From assembly GCF_001552355.1 (NCBI RefSeq), contig NZ_BCRA01000040.1, forward strand, positions 1 through 47,916: DNA of 47,916 nt, written 5' to 3'. The position numbers and the translations under genes are program-made. Below are positions 26,593 through 34,948 of this stretch, piece by piece (within the stretch, counting starts at the first letter, position 1; every line of letters starts with the position of its first letter). Below the pieces are notes generated by a model that ran no database searches, had not been told where the DNA came from, and saw only the letters and a program-made list of their open reading frames with translations. Origin of the DNA: Microbacterium resistens NBRC 103078. GTDB lineage: Bacteria; Actinomycetota; Actinomycetes; Actinomycetales; Microbacteriaceae.

Positions 26593-28190
26593 TGCTCGAC
26601 ACGCTCATCACCGGCGCCGACGTGCTCGACGGGACCGGCCGCCCCCCGCAGCGGCGCGACGTCGGCATCCTCGGCGACCGGATCGCGGTGCTCCCTCCCG
26701 GCAGCGGGACGGAGGCGGTGCGGATCGTCGACGCGGACGGCATGCTGCTCACGCCCGGCCTCATCGACCCGCACAGCCACAGCGACTGGTCGATCCTCGG
26801 CAACCGGGACGCGCTGAGCACCATCCATCAGGGCGTCACCACCGAGATCGTGGGCAACTGCGGCGTGACGTACGCGCCGGTCGCCGACCGCGACGCCGCC
26901 GCCACCCGTGCCGCGCTCGCCGCGTTCGGCTTCGAGGGCGGGGTGTCCTGGCGGGCCTTCGACGACTACCTCGCGCACGTGCACGGGGGCGGCACGGCGC
27001 AGAACCTGCTGTGGTTCGTCGGCCACACCGGACTGCGCCGGGCTGCCCGCGCGGACGCGGACGACACCGGCGTCGACCTCGACTCCGCCCTGGAGCGCCG
27101 GCTGCGGGAGGCCCTCGACGCCGGCGCGATCGGGATGTCGAGCGGGCTGGAGTACGGCGACGGACGCTTCGCGGACACCGCCGAGCTGCAGCGGCTCGCG
27201 CGCGTCCTCGGCGAGCGCGGGGCCATGTACGCCAGCCACATCCGCAACCGCGACAGCGCCCTCGCCGAGGCCGTCGACGAGTTCTTCGCCGTCGTGCGCG
27301 CCGGCGACGTGCGCGCACAGCTCTCCCACCTCAACGTGCGCCACGGCACCGGGGCGAAGGAGGACGCCTGGCTCCGCGCGGTCGATCGCCTGGGCAGGGA
27401 ACGCGACCGCGGCACCGCCGTGCGCGCCGACATGACCCCGTACCCCGACGGGATCGGGCTCGCGACCGGGCTGCTGCCGGACTGGCTGCTGGCGGACGGC
27501 CCGATCGCGGCGGCGCGGCTCCTGCGGGACCCCGAGGTGCGCGCGCGGGTCCGCGCCGACGCGGACCGGTACTGGCGCTTCCTCCACCGGGGCGAATGGC
27601 ATCGCGTCCGCCTGGGGGTGAGCCCGGCCACTCCGACCCTGGAGGGGCTGTCGTTCCCGGAGATCGCGGAGTCCACGGGGAAGGACGAATGGGACGCCCT
27701 GTTCGACGTCCTCGTCGCCGCCGGGGCCGACATGGGCGCCGTCCAGCTCCTGGGCGAGCTGTTCACCCCCGAGCACCTCGCGGAGGCCATCGGCCACGAC
27801 GACTTCCTCCTGGGCGTGGACGCCTACACCAGCCGCCGGGACGGCCCGCTCGCGGCGCGGACCCGGCACCCCCTCTTCTCCTACGGGCACACGCACTACC
27901 TGTCTCACCACGTGCTGCGGACGGGGACGCTGAGCATGGCGACGGCGATCCACAAGATGACCGGAGCGGTCGCGGATCACTTCGGCATCCGCGACCGCGG
28001 CGTCGTGCGCGACGGAGCCATCGCCGACCTGGTCGTGTTCGATCCGGTCCGCCTCGCGTCCGTCGACACGTTCTCCGTGCCCGACGGCTATTCGGATGCG
28101 GCCCGCCACGTCTGGGTCAACGGCGTGCCGGCGGTGGCCGACGGGCTCCGCACGGCCCTGCGCCCCGGTCGGCGGTTGAGTGCGCGATGA
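26592..28190 (+). CDS. N-acyl-D-amino-acid deacylase (D-aminoacylase)
   Basis: Amidohydrolase-superfamily enzyme, 532 residues, that would release D-amino acids from N-acyl-D-amino acids. The metal motif HSHSD is at 61-65 and the bridging Cys of this family is C90 (GNCG); further metal His are in ASHIRNR and QLSHLN. It ends with the typical metal-independent beta-sandwich strand FDPVRLASVDTFS. Translational coupling to the ABC ATPase indicates that its substrate is what the importer brings in. N-acyl-D-Glu or D-Asp specificity cannot be distinguished. An alternative is a dihydroorotase-like or D-hydantoinase-like activity, less likely given HSHSD plus Cys. Confidence 0.88.
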
Positions 28191-28197
28191 GCAGGAA

Positions 28198-28225
28198 TGT
28201 CGACAAAGTGCAATCGTGTTACGCT
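28198..28225 (+). promoter_or_regulatory. Operator TGTCGACA and leaderless -10 of the GntR gene
   Basis: AATGTCGACAAA contains the palindrome TGTCGACA (28198-28205), the same core as at 23506-23517. TACGCT (28220-28225) stands 6 nt before ATG 28232 with no Shine-Dalgarno, as for a leaderless transcript. The site begins 8 bp after the deacylase stop, so the regulator probably represses itself. Confidence 0.55.
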
Positions 28226-28231
28226 CCGGCC

Positions 28232-28900
28232 ATGTCCGATCTGCACAGTCTTCCGCCCATCCCCGTCGCTTCTCGCCGAGAGGCCGTGGCGGATCGGCTG
28301 CGGGACGCCATCACCTCGGGCCAGCTCCAGCCCGGGCAGAAGCTCACCGAGATCGCCCTGTCCCAGCAACTCGGCACCAGCCGGGCCCCCGTCCGCGAGG
28401 CGCTGCGTCAGTTGGAACAGGAGGGCCTGGTCGTGTCCTACCCGTACCGGGGGACGGAGGTGCTCGGGGTCTCGCAGGAGGAGATCGAGAACGTCCTCGT
28501 CCCCGTGCGCATCTCGCTCGAGCAGTACGCCTTCCGCAAGGCCGTCCCGCTCCTGACGGAGGAGCGGCTGGCACAGCTGGAGACGATCATCGCCGACATG
28601 GAGAAGGCCGCGGCCGCCGGGGACGCGACGGCGCTCGCGGACCAGGACGTCCGGTTCCACGAGGCCGTCGTGACGTACTCCGCGCAACCGCACTGCCTGC
28701 AGATCTGGCGGTCGATCCAGCCGCGCGTCCGCGCGTACTTCCGCCGCGACGCCGGCTACTACCAGGACGCCTCCGAGATCGCCGCGCAGCACCGGGAGCT
28801 CCTCGCCGCCCTGCGCGCCGGCGACACCGAGGCGCTGGAGCAGGTCGTCGCCCACCACATCCGCACCCACTTCACGGAATCGGAGGCACCCCGGTCATGA
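28232..28900 (+). CDS. GntR regulator with FCD domain
   Basis: Regulator of 222 residues. Winged helix at about 15-75 (PGQKLTEIALSQQLGTSRAP, then VREALRQLEQEGLV) and FCD domain (DQDVRFHEAVV, AQHRELLAAL, AHHIRTHF with the D/H metal pattern). It lies inside the operon it likely controls; the TGTCGACA-type sites at 23506, 28198 and 30083 are its candidate operators. Coupled to the following SDR gene by an ATGA overlap. Confidence 0.9.
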   Translation: MSDLHSLPPIPVASRREAVADRLRDAITSGQLQPGQKLTEIALSQQLGTSRAPVREALRQLEQEGLVVSYPYRGTEVLGVSQEEIENVLVPVRISLEQYAFRKAVPLLTEERLAQLETIIADMEKAAAAGDATALADQDVRFHEAVVTYSAQPHCLQIWRSIQPRVRAYFRRDAGYYQDASEIAAQHRELLAALRAGDTEALEQVVAHHIRTHFTESEAPRS

Positions 28901-29685
28901 CGGACGTCGTCCTCGTCACCGGCGGCGCGAGCGGGATCGGTCGCGCCGTGGTCCGCGCGGCCGCCGCGCGCGGCGCCGCGATCGCGATCGTCGACGTGGA
29001 CCCCGAGGCGGGGCGATCCGCCGGCGAGGAGGCCCTGTCCCTCGGCGCGGCCGGGATCGCGGTCCTCACCGCCGACACCGCGCGCGAGGAGGATGTGTCC
29101 GCCGCCGTGGTCGCCGCCGCCGAGCAGCTCGGACCACTCACCGGCGTCGTCGCCGCGGCGGGCATCGAGCGCAACGCCCGGCTCGGAGAGATCCCCGAGG
29201 ACCTGTGGCGACGGGTCGTCGACGTCAATCTCACGGGGGTCTTCCACACGGTCCAGGAGGCCGCACGACGGTTCCGGGCCCAGCGCTCCCCGGGCGCGAT
29301 CGTGTGCCTGTCCTCCCCGTCCGCGTTCACCGGGTTCGCCGGCGGGTCCAACGCCGCCTACGGCGCTTCGAAGGGCGGCGTGTCCGCACTGGTGCGCGCG
29401 GCGGCCATCGACCTCGCCGACGACGGGATCCGCGTGAACGCGGTGGTCCCCGGGGCCACGGACACGCCGATGCTCTACTTCGGGCTCAGCGGCGACGCTC
29501 TGGAGGCCGAGCGAGAGCGTCTCCGGGCGAGCGCCGAGGAGCAGATCCCGCTGCGGCGGATGGCGCGGCCGGACGAGATCGCCGAGGCCTGCCTGTGGCT
29601 GCTCTCGGACTCCGCCTCGTACGTCACGGGGAGTCACCTCGTGTGCGACGGCGGCCTGATGGCCCGGAGCGCGAATGACTTCTGA
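28897..29685 (+). CDS. Short-chain dehydrogenase/reductase
   Basis: NAD(P)-dependent oxidoreductase of 262 residues. Cofactor motif TGGASGIG (8-15), an Asp after the second strand (IVDVDPE) that favours NAD+, catalytic Ser-Tyr-Lys in CLSSPSA and YGASKGG, and NAVVPGATDTPM. The acidic residue after beta2 suggests an oxidising role, e.g. on a sugar or polyol. Translationally coupled to the GntR gene; followed by an ASRT-family protein and a sugar transporter, which suggests a carbohydrate substrate. Confidence 0.92.
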   Translation: MTDVVLVTGGASGIGRAVVRAAAARGAAIAIVDVDPEAGRSAGEEALSLGAAGIAVLTADTAREEDVSAAVVAAAEQLGPLTGVVAAAGIERNARLGEIPEDLWRRVVDVNLTGVFHTVQEAARRFRAQRSPGAIVCLSSPSAFTGFAGGSNAAYGASKGGVSALVRAAAIDLADDGIRVNAVVPGATDTPMLYFGLSGDALEAERERLRASAEEQIPLRRMARPDEIAEACLWLLSDSASYVTGSHLVCDGGLMARSANDF

Positions 29686-30076
29686 CGTGCGGGACGACCG
29701 CGCCGGTCTCGGCGCACGGACCTGGGTCATCGCCGATGGATGCATCCCTCCCGGGAGCACCGGCGACGACCCCGCGCTGCAGAGCCACGAGAGCTTCTGC
29801 GTCCTGAACGCGGGCGATGAGGACGCGCAGATCATCGTCCTCGTGTACTTCGCCGACCGCGAGCCGGCGGGGCCCTACCGGCTCGTCGCGCCCGCCCGCC
29901 GCGCGTTCCACCAGCAGGTGAACCGACTCGACGACCCGGAACCGGTGCCGCCGGGCGTCGACTACTGCCTGGTGATCCGCTCGGACCGGCCGATCGTCGT
30001 GCAGCACACCCGGCTCGACTCGCGCCAGGCGGCCAACGCCCTGATGACGACGATCGCCTTTCCCGTCTCCCCCTGA
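29675..30076 (+). CDS. ASRT-family (sensory rhodopsin transducer-like) small-molecule-binding protein
   Basis: Small all-beta soluble protein of 133 residues. Recognised by WVIADGCIPPGS, SHESFCVLNAGDEDA, YFADREPAGPYRL, VPARR-like APARRAF, and SDRPIVVQHTRLDSRQ with LMTTIAF, the signature of the Anabaena sensory rhodopsin transducer superfamily. No rhodopsin gene is present. Non-photosensory members are frequently found among carbohydrate-catabolism genes and were predicted to bind sugars or related metabolites; that is the likely role here, perhaps as a metabolite sensor or chaperone. It overlaps the SDR gene by 11 bp. Confidence 0.88.
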   Translation: MTSDVRDDRAGLGARTWVIADGCIPPGSTGDDPALQSHESFCVLNAGDEDAQIIVLVYFADREPAGPYRLVAPARRAFHQQVNRLDDPEPVPPGVDYCLVIRSDRPIVVQHTRLDSRQAANALMTTIAFPVSP

Positions 30077-30081
30077 CCAAA

Positions 30082-30093
30082 GTGGTCGACAAT
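30082..30093 (+). promoter_or_regulatory. Third TGTCGACA-type operator, upstream of the MFS gene
   Basis: GTGGTCGACAAT shares GTCGACAAT with the palindrome at 23506-23517 (ATTGTCGACAAT). It lies in the 35-bp gap before the transporter start and is followed by a second TCGACAAG. Candidate site for the GntR regulator of this operon. Confidence 0.45.
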
Positions 30094-30111
30094 CGACAAG
30101 AGGAGTTCCCC

Positions 30112-31569
30112 GTGACCCGCTCCCTCCCTCCTCGGCCGCACGGCGGTCGCCTCACTTCCCGCGTCGTCGTCATCTCCGTCGCGGCCGCCGTCGGCGGCTT
30201 CCTCTTCGGCTTCGACACCGCCGTCATCAACGGCGCCGTCCAAGCCATCGAGGACAACTTCGGCCTCTCCGCGGTGGGGCTCGGCGTCGTCGTCGCCGTC
30301 ACGCTCGTCGGCGCGGCCCTGGGCTCACTGAGCGCCGGGAGCGTCGCGGATCGAATCGGACGACCGCGGACGATGGCGGTCGCGGGCGCCGTCTTCCTCG
30401 TCGCCGCGATCGGCTGCGGCCTCTCCCAAGGCCTGTGGGACCTGGCCCTGTGGCGCCTGCTCACCGGCTACGGGGTCGGCTTCGCCACGGTGATCGCGCC
30501 CCTGTACATCTCCGAGATCGCGCCGGCGGAGTTCCGTGGCCGGTTGTCGTCGATGCAGCAGATGGCGATCGTCCTCGGGATCTTCGCCGCACTGCTGTCC
30601 GACACCGGCATCGCGATGACGCTGGGCGGCGCCGACGCACAGCTGTTCCTCGGTCTCCCCGCGTGGCGCTGGATGTTCATCGCCGGCGTGGTGCCGGCGA
30701 TCGTCTACCTCGTCGTGGCCTTCTCCGTCCCGGAGTCGCCCCGCCACCTCGTCGCCCGCGGCCGCAGCGACCAGGCGCACCGCGTCCTCGTGCGCCTCCT
30801 CGGAGTCTCCGAGGACCAGGCCCGACGGACCACGGAGGACATCGAGGCCACCCTGCGCGAGCGCCCGAGCGGGCGGCTGCGCGACGTGATCGACCGCCGG
30901 CGAGGCTTCCTCCCGCTCGTCTGGGTCGGGATCGGGATCGCGGCCCTGCAGGCGCTCGTCGGGATCGACGTCATCTTCTATTACTCCACCTCGCTGTGGC
31001 AGACGGTCGGGTTCGACGAGGAGGCGGCGTTCGGCCTGTCGGTGCTGAGCTCCTTCGTGAACGTCGTCGCGACCGTCGTCGCGATCCTGCTCATCGACCG
31101 CCTCGGTCGTCGCCGGCTCCTCCTGGCCGGATCGGTGGGGATGTTCGTCGCCCTCATCGTGGTGGCGATCGGGTTCTCCACCGCGACGATCGTCGACGGC
31201 GCCCCGGCCCTCCCGGGCCCCTGGGGCCCGGTCACCCTCATCGCGGCGAACCTCTTCGTCGTGTCGTTCGCGGTTTCCTGGGGCCCGGTCGTGTGGGTGC
31301 TCCTCGGCGAGATGTTCCCGAACCGGATCCGCGGCGTCGCGCTCTCGGTCTGCGCGTCGGCCAACTGGATCGCGGGCGTCGTCCTCAACTTCACGTTCCC
31401 GACCCTGCGCGACCTGTCGCTGCCGGGGAGCTACGCCGTGTACGCGGTCATGGCCCTGCTCTCCTGGCTCCTCGTGTACTTCTTCGTGCCGGAGACGAAG
31501 GGCAGGACGCTCGAGGAGATGCGCACCGAGGTCGTGCGCACCGCGGAGCGCAGCGGCCGGCGCGGCTGA
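30112..31569 (+). CDS. MFS sugar porter
   Basis: Twelve-segment proton or facilitated sugar transporter of 485 residues. The sugar-porter signatures are visible: GFLFGFDTAVINGA, ADRIGRPR, LYISEIAPAEFRGRL, VPESPRHL, IDRLGRRR, and VPETKGRTLEEM. Start is GTG 30112, with GAGGAG at the right distance; a GTG at 30082 overlaps the operator and is less likely. It ends the operon and shows that the cluster handles a sugar or sugar acid as well as the ABC substrate. Substrate unknown. Confidence 0.92.
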   Translation: MTRSLPPRPHGGRLTSRVVVISVAAAVGGFLFGFDTAVINGAVQAIEDNFGLSAVGLGVVVAVTLVGAALGSLSAGSVADRIGRPRTMAVAGAVFLVAAIGCGLSQGLWDLALWRLLTGYGVGFATVIAPLYISEIAPAEFRGRLSSMQQMAIVLGIFAALLSDTGIAMTLGGADAQLFLGLPAWRWMFIAGVVPAIVYLVVAFSVPESPRHLVARGRSDQAHRVLVRLLGVSEDQARRTTEDIEATLRERPSGRLRDVIDRRRGFLPLVWVGIGIAALQALVGIDVIFYYSTSLWQTVGFDEEAAFGLSVLSSFVNVVATVVAILLIDRLGRRRLLLAGSVGMFVALIVVAIGFSTATIVDGAPALPGPWGPVTLIAANLFVVSFAVSWGPVVWVLLGEMFPNRIRGVALSVCASANWIAGVVLNFTFPTLRDLSLPGSYAVYAVMALLSWLLVYFFVPETKGRTLEEMRTEVVRTAERSGRRG

Positions 31570-31646
31570 GCCGCCGCCGGTCCGCCGCGGAGGGGCGGTC
31601 CGGGCGTAGCGTACGACGGGGAGGATCGGACGAGGAGGCCGTCATC

Positions 31647-32384
31647 GTGCGGATGAGCGTGGTGATCCCGGTGCGGGACGACGCGAGGATGCTCGACGCG
31701 TGCCTGCAGGCGCTGGCCGCGCAGAGCCGCCGGGCGGACGAGGTCGTCGTCGTGGACAACGCGAGCTCCGATGACGGCGCCGCCGTCGCGCGACGGCACG
31801 GCGCCCAGGTGGTCGCGGAGCCGGTCGTCGGCATCCCGCGGGCCGCGGCCACCGGCTACGACGCTGCGACCGGAGACGTCATCGCCCGGCTGGACGCCGA
31901 CTCCGTGCCGGGGCCGGGGTGGCTCGCCGCGCTGGAGCGCGCCTTCGAGGGCGACCCGCCGCCGGACTTCGTCACCGGGGGCGCCCGGTTCTACGGCGCC
32001 TCCGCCGCGGTGCGGTGGGCGGGGCGCCACCTCTATATCGGCGGCATGTACGGCGTCCTCACCCCCTACCTCGGACACCCGCCTCTCTACGGATCGAACA
32101 TGGCGATGCGCGCCGAGGCCTGGCGGACGCTGAGCGCCGAGGTGCACCGCGACGACCCGGGCATCCACGACGACCTCGACCTCTCGTTCCACATCCGACC
32201 GGACATGACGGTCCGCTACCTCCCCGACCTGATCGTCGACGTCTCGGCGCGCCCGTTCGACGGCTGGCCGTCTCTGCGCCGACGGCTCTCCCGCGTCGTG
32301 CCCACCCTGCGCCTGCATCCGTCCGGCGCACGCGCCATGCGGCACCGGCGAGCGCTGCGGGCGGCTCACGCCGCGCGGAGGTAG
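31647..32384 (+). CDS. Family 2 glycosyltransferase
   Basis: GT-A fold transferase of 245 residues that would use a nucleotide sugar to extend a glycan or lipid. Motifs: SVVIPVRDDARMLDACLQAL at the start, VVVDNASSDDG, and LDADSVP (DxD-like) near 80, and later the acceptor-side IHDDLDLSFH (ED-like). No membrane segment is seen at the C-terminus. GTG 31647 is preceded by AGGAGG at 8-bp spacing; the ATG two codons later is the alternative. Its 3' end overlaps the convergent hydrolase gene by 19 bp. No cell-envelope glycan cluster is adjacent. Confidence 0.87.
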   Translation: MRMSVVIPVRDDARMLDACLQALAAQSRRADEVVVVDNASSDDGAAVARRHGAQVVAEPVVGIPRAAATGYDAATGDVIARLDADSVPGPGWLAALERAFEGDPPPDFVTGGARFYGASAAVRWAGRHLYIGGMYGVLTPYLGHPPLYGSNMAMRAEAWRTLSAEVHRDDPGIHDDLDLSFHIRPDMTVRYLPDLIVDVSARPFDGWPSLRRRLSRVVPTLRLHPSGARAMRHRRALRAAHAARR

Positions 32385-33259
32385 AGCTCCCGGAGGTCCA
32401 GGCACAGTTCGTGGGGCGTGGTCTCGCACGGGCTGTGGCCGGTGTCGTATGCCCGGATCTCCGCCCCGATCGCGCACGCGAAGCGCTCGTGCGCCGACAG
32501 CGGCCAGAGGTCGCGGCGACCCACCGCGACGAGCTTGGGCACGTCCAGGGCGCGCACCGCCGCACGCCGGTCGGGTGTGCGCATCATCAGCCCGATGATG
32601 TCGTCGACGCTGCGGCGGCTCGTCCGTGCGAACCGGGAGCGCACGAAGGCGAGTCGTCCGGGCGGCACCCGGTTCTTGTTCGTCATGATCCCCCAGATCA
32701 TGAGCGACGCTCCGGTCCTCGGGCTCGCCAGCGGTGCCGCAGGCCCGAGCACCCGCATGCCGCGGAAGACGTTGCCGGATCCGGGCGGCGTCGTCAGCAG
32801 CGCCAGGGAGCGGATGAGCTCCGGATGACGGACGGCGACGAGCTGCGAGACGATCCCGGCGAAGGAGTAGCCGAGCAGGTGCGCGGGCGGGCCCGCCCGG
32901 AGGAACGCGACCAGGTCCTCCGCGAACAGCTCCTCGGTGAACGGCCGCCCCGGCGCGGGACCCGCCGCGGACGACTCCCATTGCCCGGCGAGGTCGAACG
33001 ACTGCACGTGGTGGCCGGCGGACGCCAGGATCGGCATCATCCGGACGAAGTCCTCCTTCGACCCGGTGACGCCGGGGACCAGGACCACCCGCGGGGCCTG
33101 TGGATCGCCCATCGACACGACCGCCAGTTCACCGCTCGGTGCGGCGAACCGGCCGCGCACCGCATCCGGGGGCAGCTCCGTCCAGTCGATGTCCGCCAGG
33201 GCACGGTCGCGCTCTCTGGCGAGGAGCCGTTCGGCGTCCAGCGACGACGAGGTGGTCAC
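32366..33259 (-). CDS. Alpha/beta hydrolase
   Basis: Hydrolase of 297 residues with nucleophile motif GYSFAG, oxyanion region VLVPGVTGSKED, probable acid D in AVGRRDLWP and His in YDTGHSPCE. The lid region (about 165-225) is basic. Esterase, lipase or peptidase roles are all possible. Start GTG 33259 has no Shine-Dalgarno; TATCGT lies 7 nt upstream, compatible with a leaderless mRNA. Gene end overlaps the convergent glycosyltransferase. It is 56 bp downstream of the gamma-glutamyltransferase-like gene and could be read through from that operon. Confidence 0.85.
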   Translation of the reverse strand: MTTSSSLDAERLLARERDRALADIDWTELPPDAVRGRFAAPSGELAVVSMGDPQAPRVVLVPGVTGSKEDFVRMMPILASAGHHVQSFDLAGQWESSAAGPAPGRPFTEELFAEDLVAFLRAGPPAHLLGYSFAGIVSQLVAVRHPELIRSLALLTTPPGSGNVFRGMRVLGPAAPLASPRTGASLMIWGIMTNKNRVPPGRLAFVRSRFARTSRRSVDDIIGLMMRTPDRRAAVRALDVPKLVAVGRRDLWPLSAHERFACAIGAEIRAYDTGHSPCETTPHELCLDLRELYLRAA

Positions 33260-33315
33260 GGGACACACGATATCCGCGCCGGACCGGGTCGGGGCGGAGC
33301 GCTGCCCGGTCGCGC

Positions 33316-34917
33316 TCAGACGGCGACGGCCACGCCCATGCGGCGCGGATCCCCGCAGGAGCGCATCTCTCCCGTGACGGGGTCGACGGTGATGCCGTCG
33401 AAGTTCCCCGTCATGGAGTTCCAGGGACCGATCTCGCGCGTCCACAGCCGGTTCCGACCAGCCCATCGACGGATGTCCTGCAGGATCGCGTCCGGGAAGC
33501 CGGACTCCAGGGTGGTCCCGGGAACCCAGCCTCGCGCGGGCTCGTGCGGGCGGGCGCCGAACCTGGGCTCGGCGACGCTCTGCTCGATCGGCATTCCGAA
33601 GTCCATCAGGTTGACGAGGTTCTGCAGCACGCAGGCGACCAGGGACACGGACGGAGACCCTGCGACGATCACCGGGGCGCCGTCGCGCAGCACCATGCTG
33701 GGCGCGAGGTAGATCGTGGCGCGCTCGCCGGGCTGAGGCATGACCCGCTGGAAGAAGGATCCGCCGCCGGCGAGCTGGAAGCCCTCGGCGAAGAGGCCGT
33801 TCACCCAGGGCGACGCCATGTGGGAGTGGGTCAGGGTGGCCACGTTGTGCGCCGCGTCGATGACCGAGAGGTGGATCGTCCCGGGGGTCGGCGGCGCCGT
33901 CCCCGCGGGCCCCGCGAGGGTGTCGAGGAGGGCGAAGCGCTGCCGGCCGTACTCCTTGGACAGCAGCACGTCCATGACCCGCGCGTCGTCGCGGAACCGC
34001 CGCTCCCGCGGGGCGGCGTAATACACCGCGTTGTGGGCGGCGATGAGCGCGGAGAGCGTCTCGGGCGAGGCGCTGGCCGGGCCGAGCGCGGCGAGGTCGA
34101 GGTTCTCCAGGATGTTGAACGCCTCGACCAGCTGAAGGCCGCCGTCATCCGGCGGAGCCGACCCGACGATCTCGAAGCCCCGGTATGTCCCGCGGACCGG
34201 GTCCGCCCACTCCGGCTCGTACGCGTGGAAGTCCTCGGGGGTGATCACGCCCCCGTCGGCGTCGCTCGCCGCGCAGAACGCGCGGGCGAAGTCGCCCAGG
34301 TAGTAGTCCATGCCCTCGTCGCGCAGCCGCTCCAGGGTCCGCGCCATGCGTTCCTGCCGCAGCTCCTGTCCCGGGCCGATGAGCGATCCGTCGCGGAAGT
34401 ACATCTCCCGCGCCTGCGGATCGCGGCCCAGGTTCTGCCGGGCGTTGTACATCTCGCCGAACAGGTAGGGCGAGACCGCGAATCCCTCGCGGGCGATGTC
34501 GATGGCCGGGGCGAGCAGGCGGGCCACGGGCATCGTCCCGAACCGCTCGTGCGCGGCGGTGAAGGCCGGCCACCATCCGGGAACGGGCACGCCCCGGGCG
34601 CGGGTGAGGTCGGCTCCGCCGAAGTCCGGCAGGGGGGCGAGCGGCGCGTTGACGTTGCCCGACAAGTAGGCGGCGACCCCGGTCGACGCCTCGCGGTAGA
34701 CGAGGGAGACCCCGCCGGTGATCGCCGTCATGTGCGGCTCGGTGACGAGCTGCGTCGCGGCGACGGCGAGCGCGGCATCGAGGGCGTTGCCCCCGTCGCG
34801 GAGCACCGCCGCCCCGGCCTCCACCGCGATCGGCTCGGAACTGACGACCATCCCGGCGGAGCCGGTCGCCACCTGCTTGACCCCGAACCGACCGGGCGTC
34901 GCGTACTCGGCTCTCAT
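33316..34917 (-). CDS. Gamma-glutamyltransferase-family Ntn hydrolase, diverged
   Basis: Self-cleaving N-terminal-nucleophile hydrolase, 533 residues. The family N-terminus (EPIAVEAGAAVLRDGGNALD, then AALAVA) and the nucleophile region PGTIHLSVID (T347, where relatives have T-T-H) are present. Two hallmark features are altered: the substrate-carboxylate Arg of the R-E-x-A-P motif is replaced (SGNVNAP, N88), and GSPGG is GSPSVS. No signal peptide is visible, unlike the usual exported enzymes, so it probably acts inside the cell on material brought in by the adjacent peptide importer. A different acyl-amide substrate than gamma-glutamyl is inferred. ATG 34917 is preceded by GAGGAGG. Confidence 0.85.
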   Translation of the reverse strand: MRAEYATPGRFGVKQVATGSAGMVVSSEPIAVEAGAAVLRDGGNALDAALAVAATQLVTEPHMTAITGGVSLVYREASTGVAAYLSGNVNAPLAPLPDFGGADLTRARGVPVPGWWPAFTAAHERFGTMPVARLLAPAIDIAREGFAVSPYLFGEMYNARQNLGRDPQAREMYFRDGSLIGPGQELRQERMARTLERLRDEGMDYYLGDFARAFCAASDADGGVITPEDFHAYEPEWADPVRGTYRGFEIVGSAPPDDGGLQLVEAFNILENLDLAALGPASASPETLSALIAAHNAVYYAAPRERRFRDDARVMDVLLSKEYGRQRFALLDTLAGPAGTAPPTPGTIHLSVIDAAHNVATLTHSHMASPWVNGLFAEGFQLAGGGSFFQRVMPQPGERATIYLAPSMVLRDGAPVIVAGSPSVSLVACVLQNLVNLMDFGMPIEQSVAEPRFGARPHEPARGWVPGTTLESGFPDAILQDIRRWAGRNRLWTREIGPWNSMTGNFDGITVDPVTGEMRSCGDPRRMGVAVAV

Positions 34918-34948
34918 GACTCCTCCTCGTGCCCGCACGTCCGGACGT

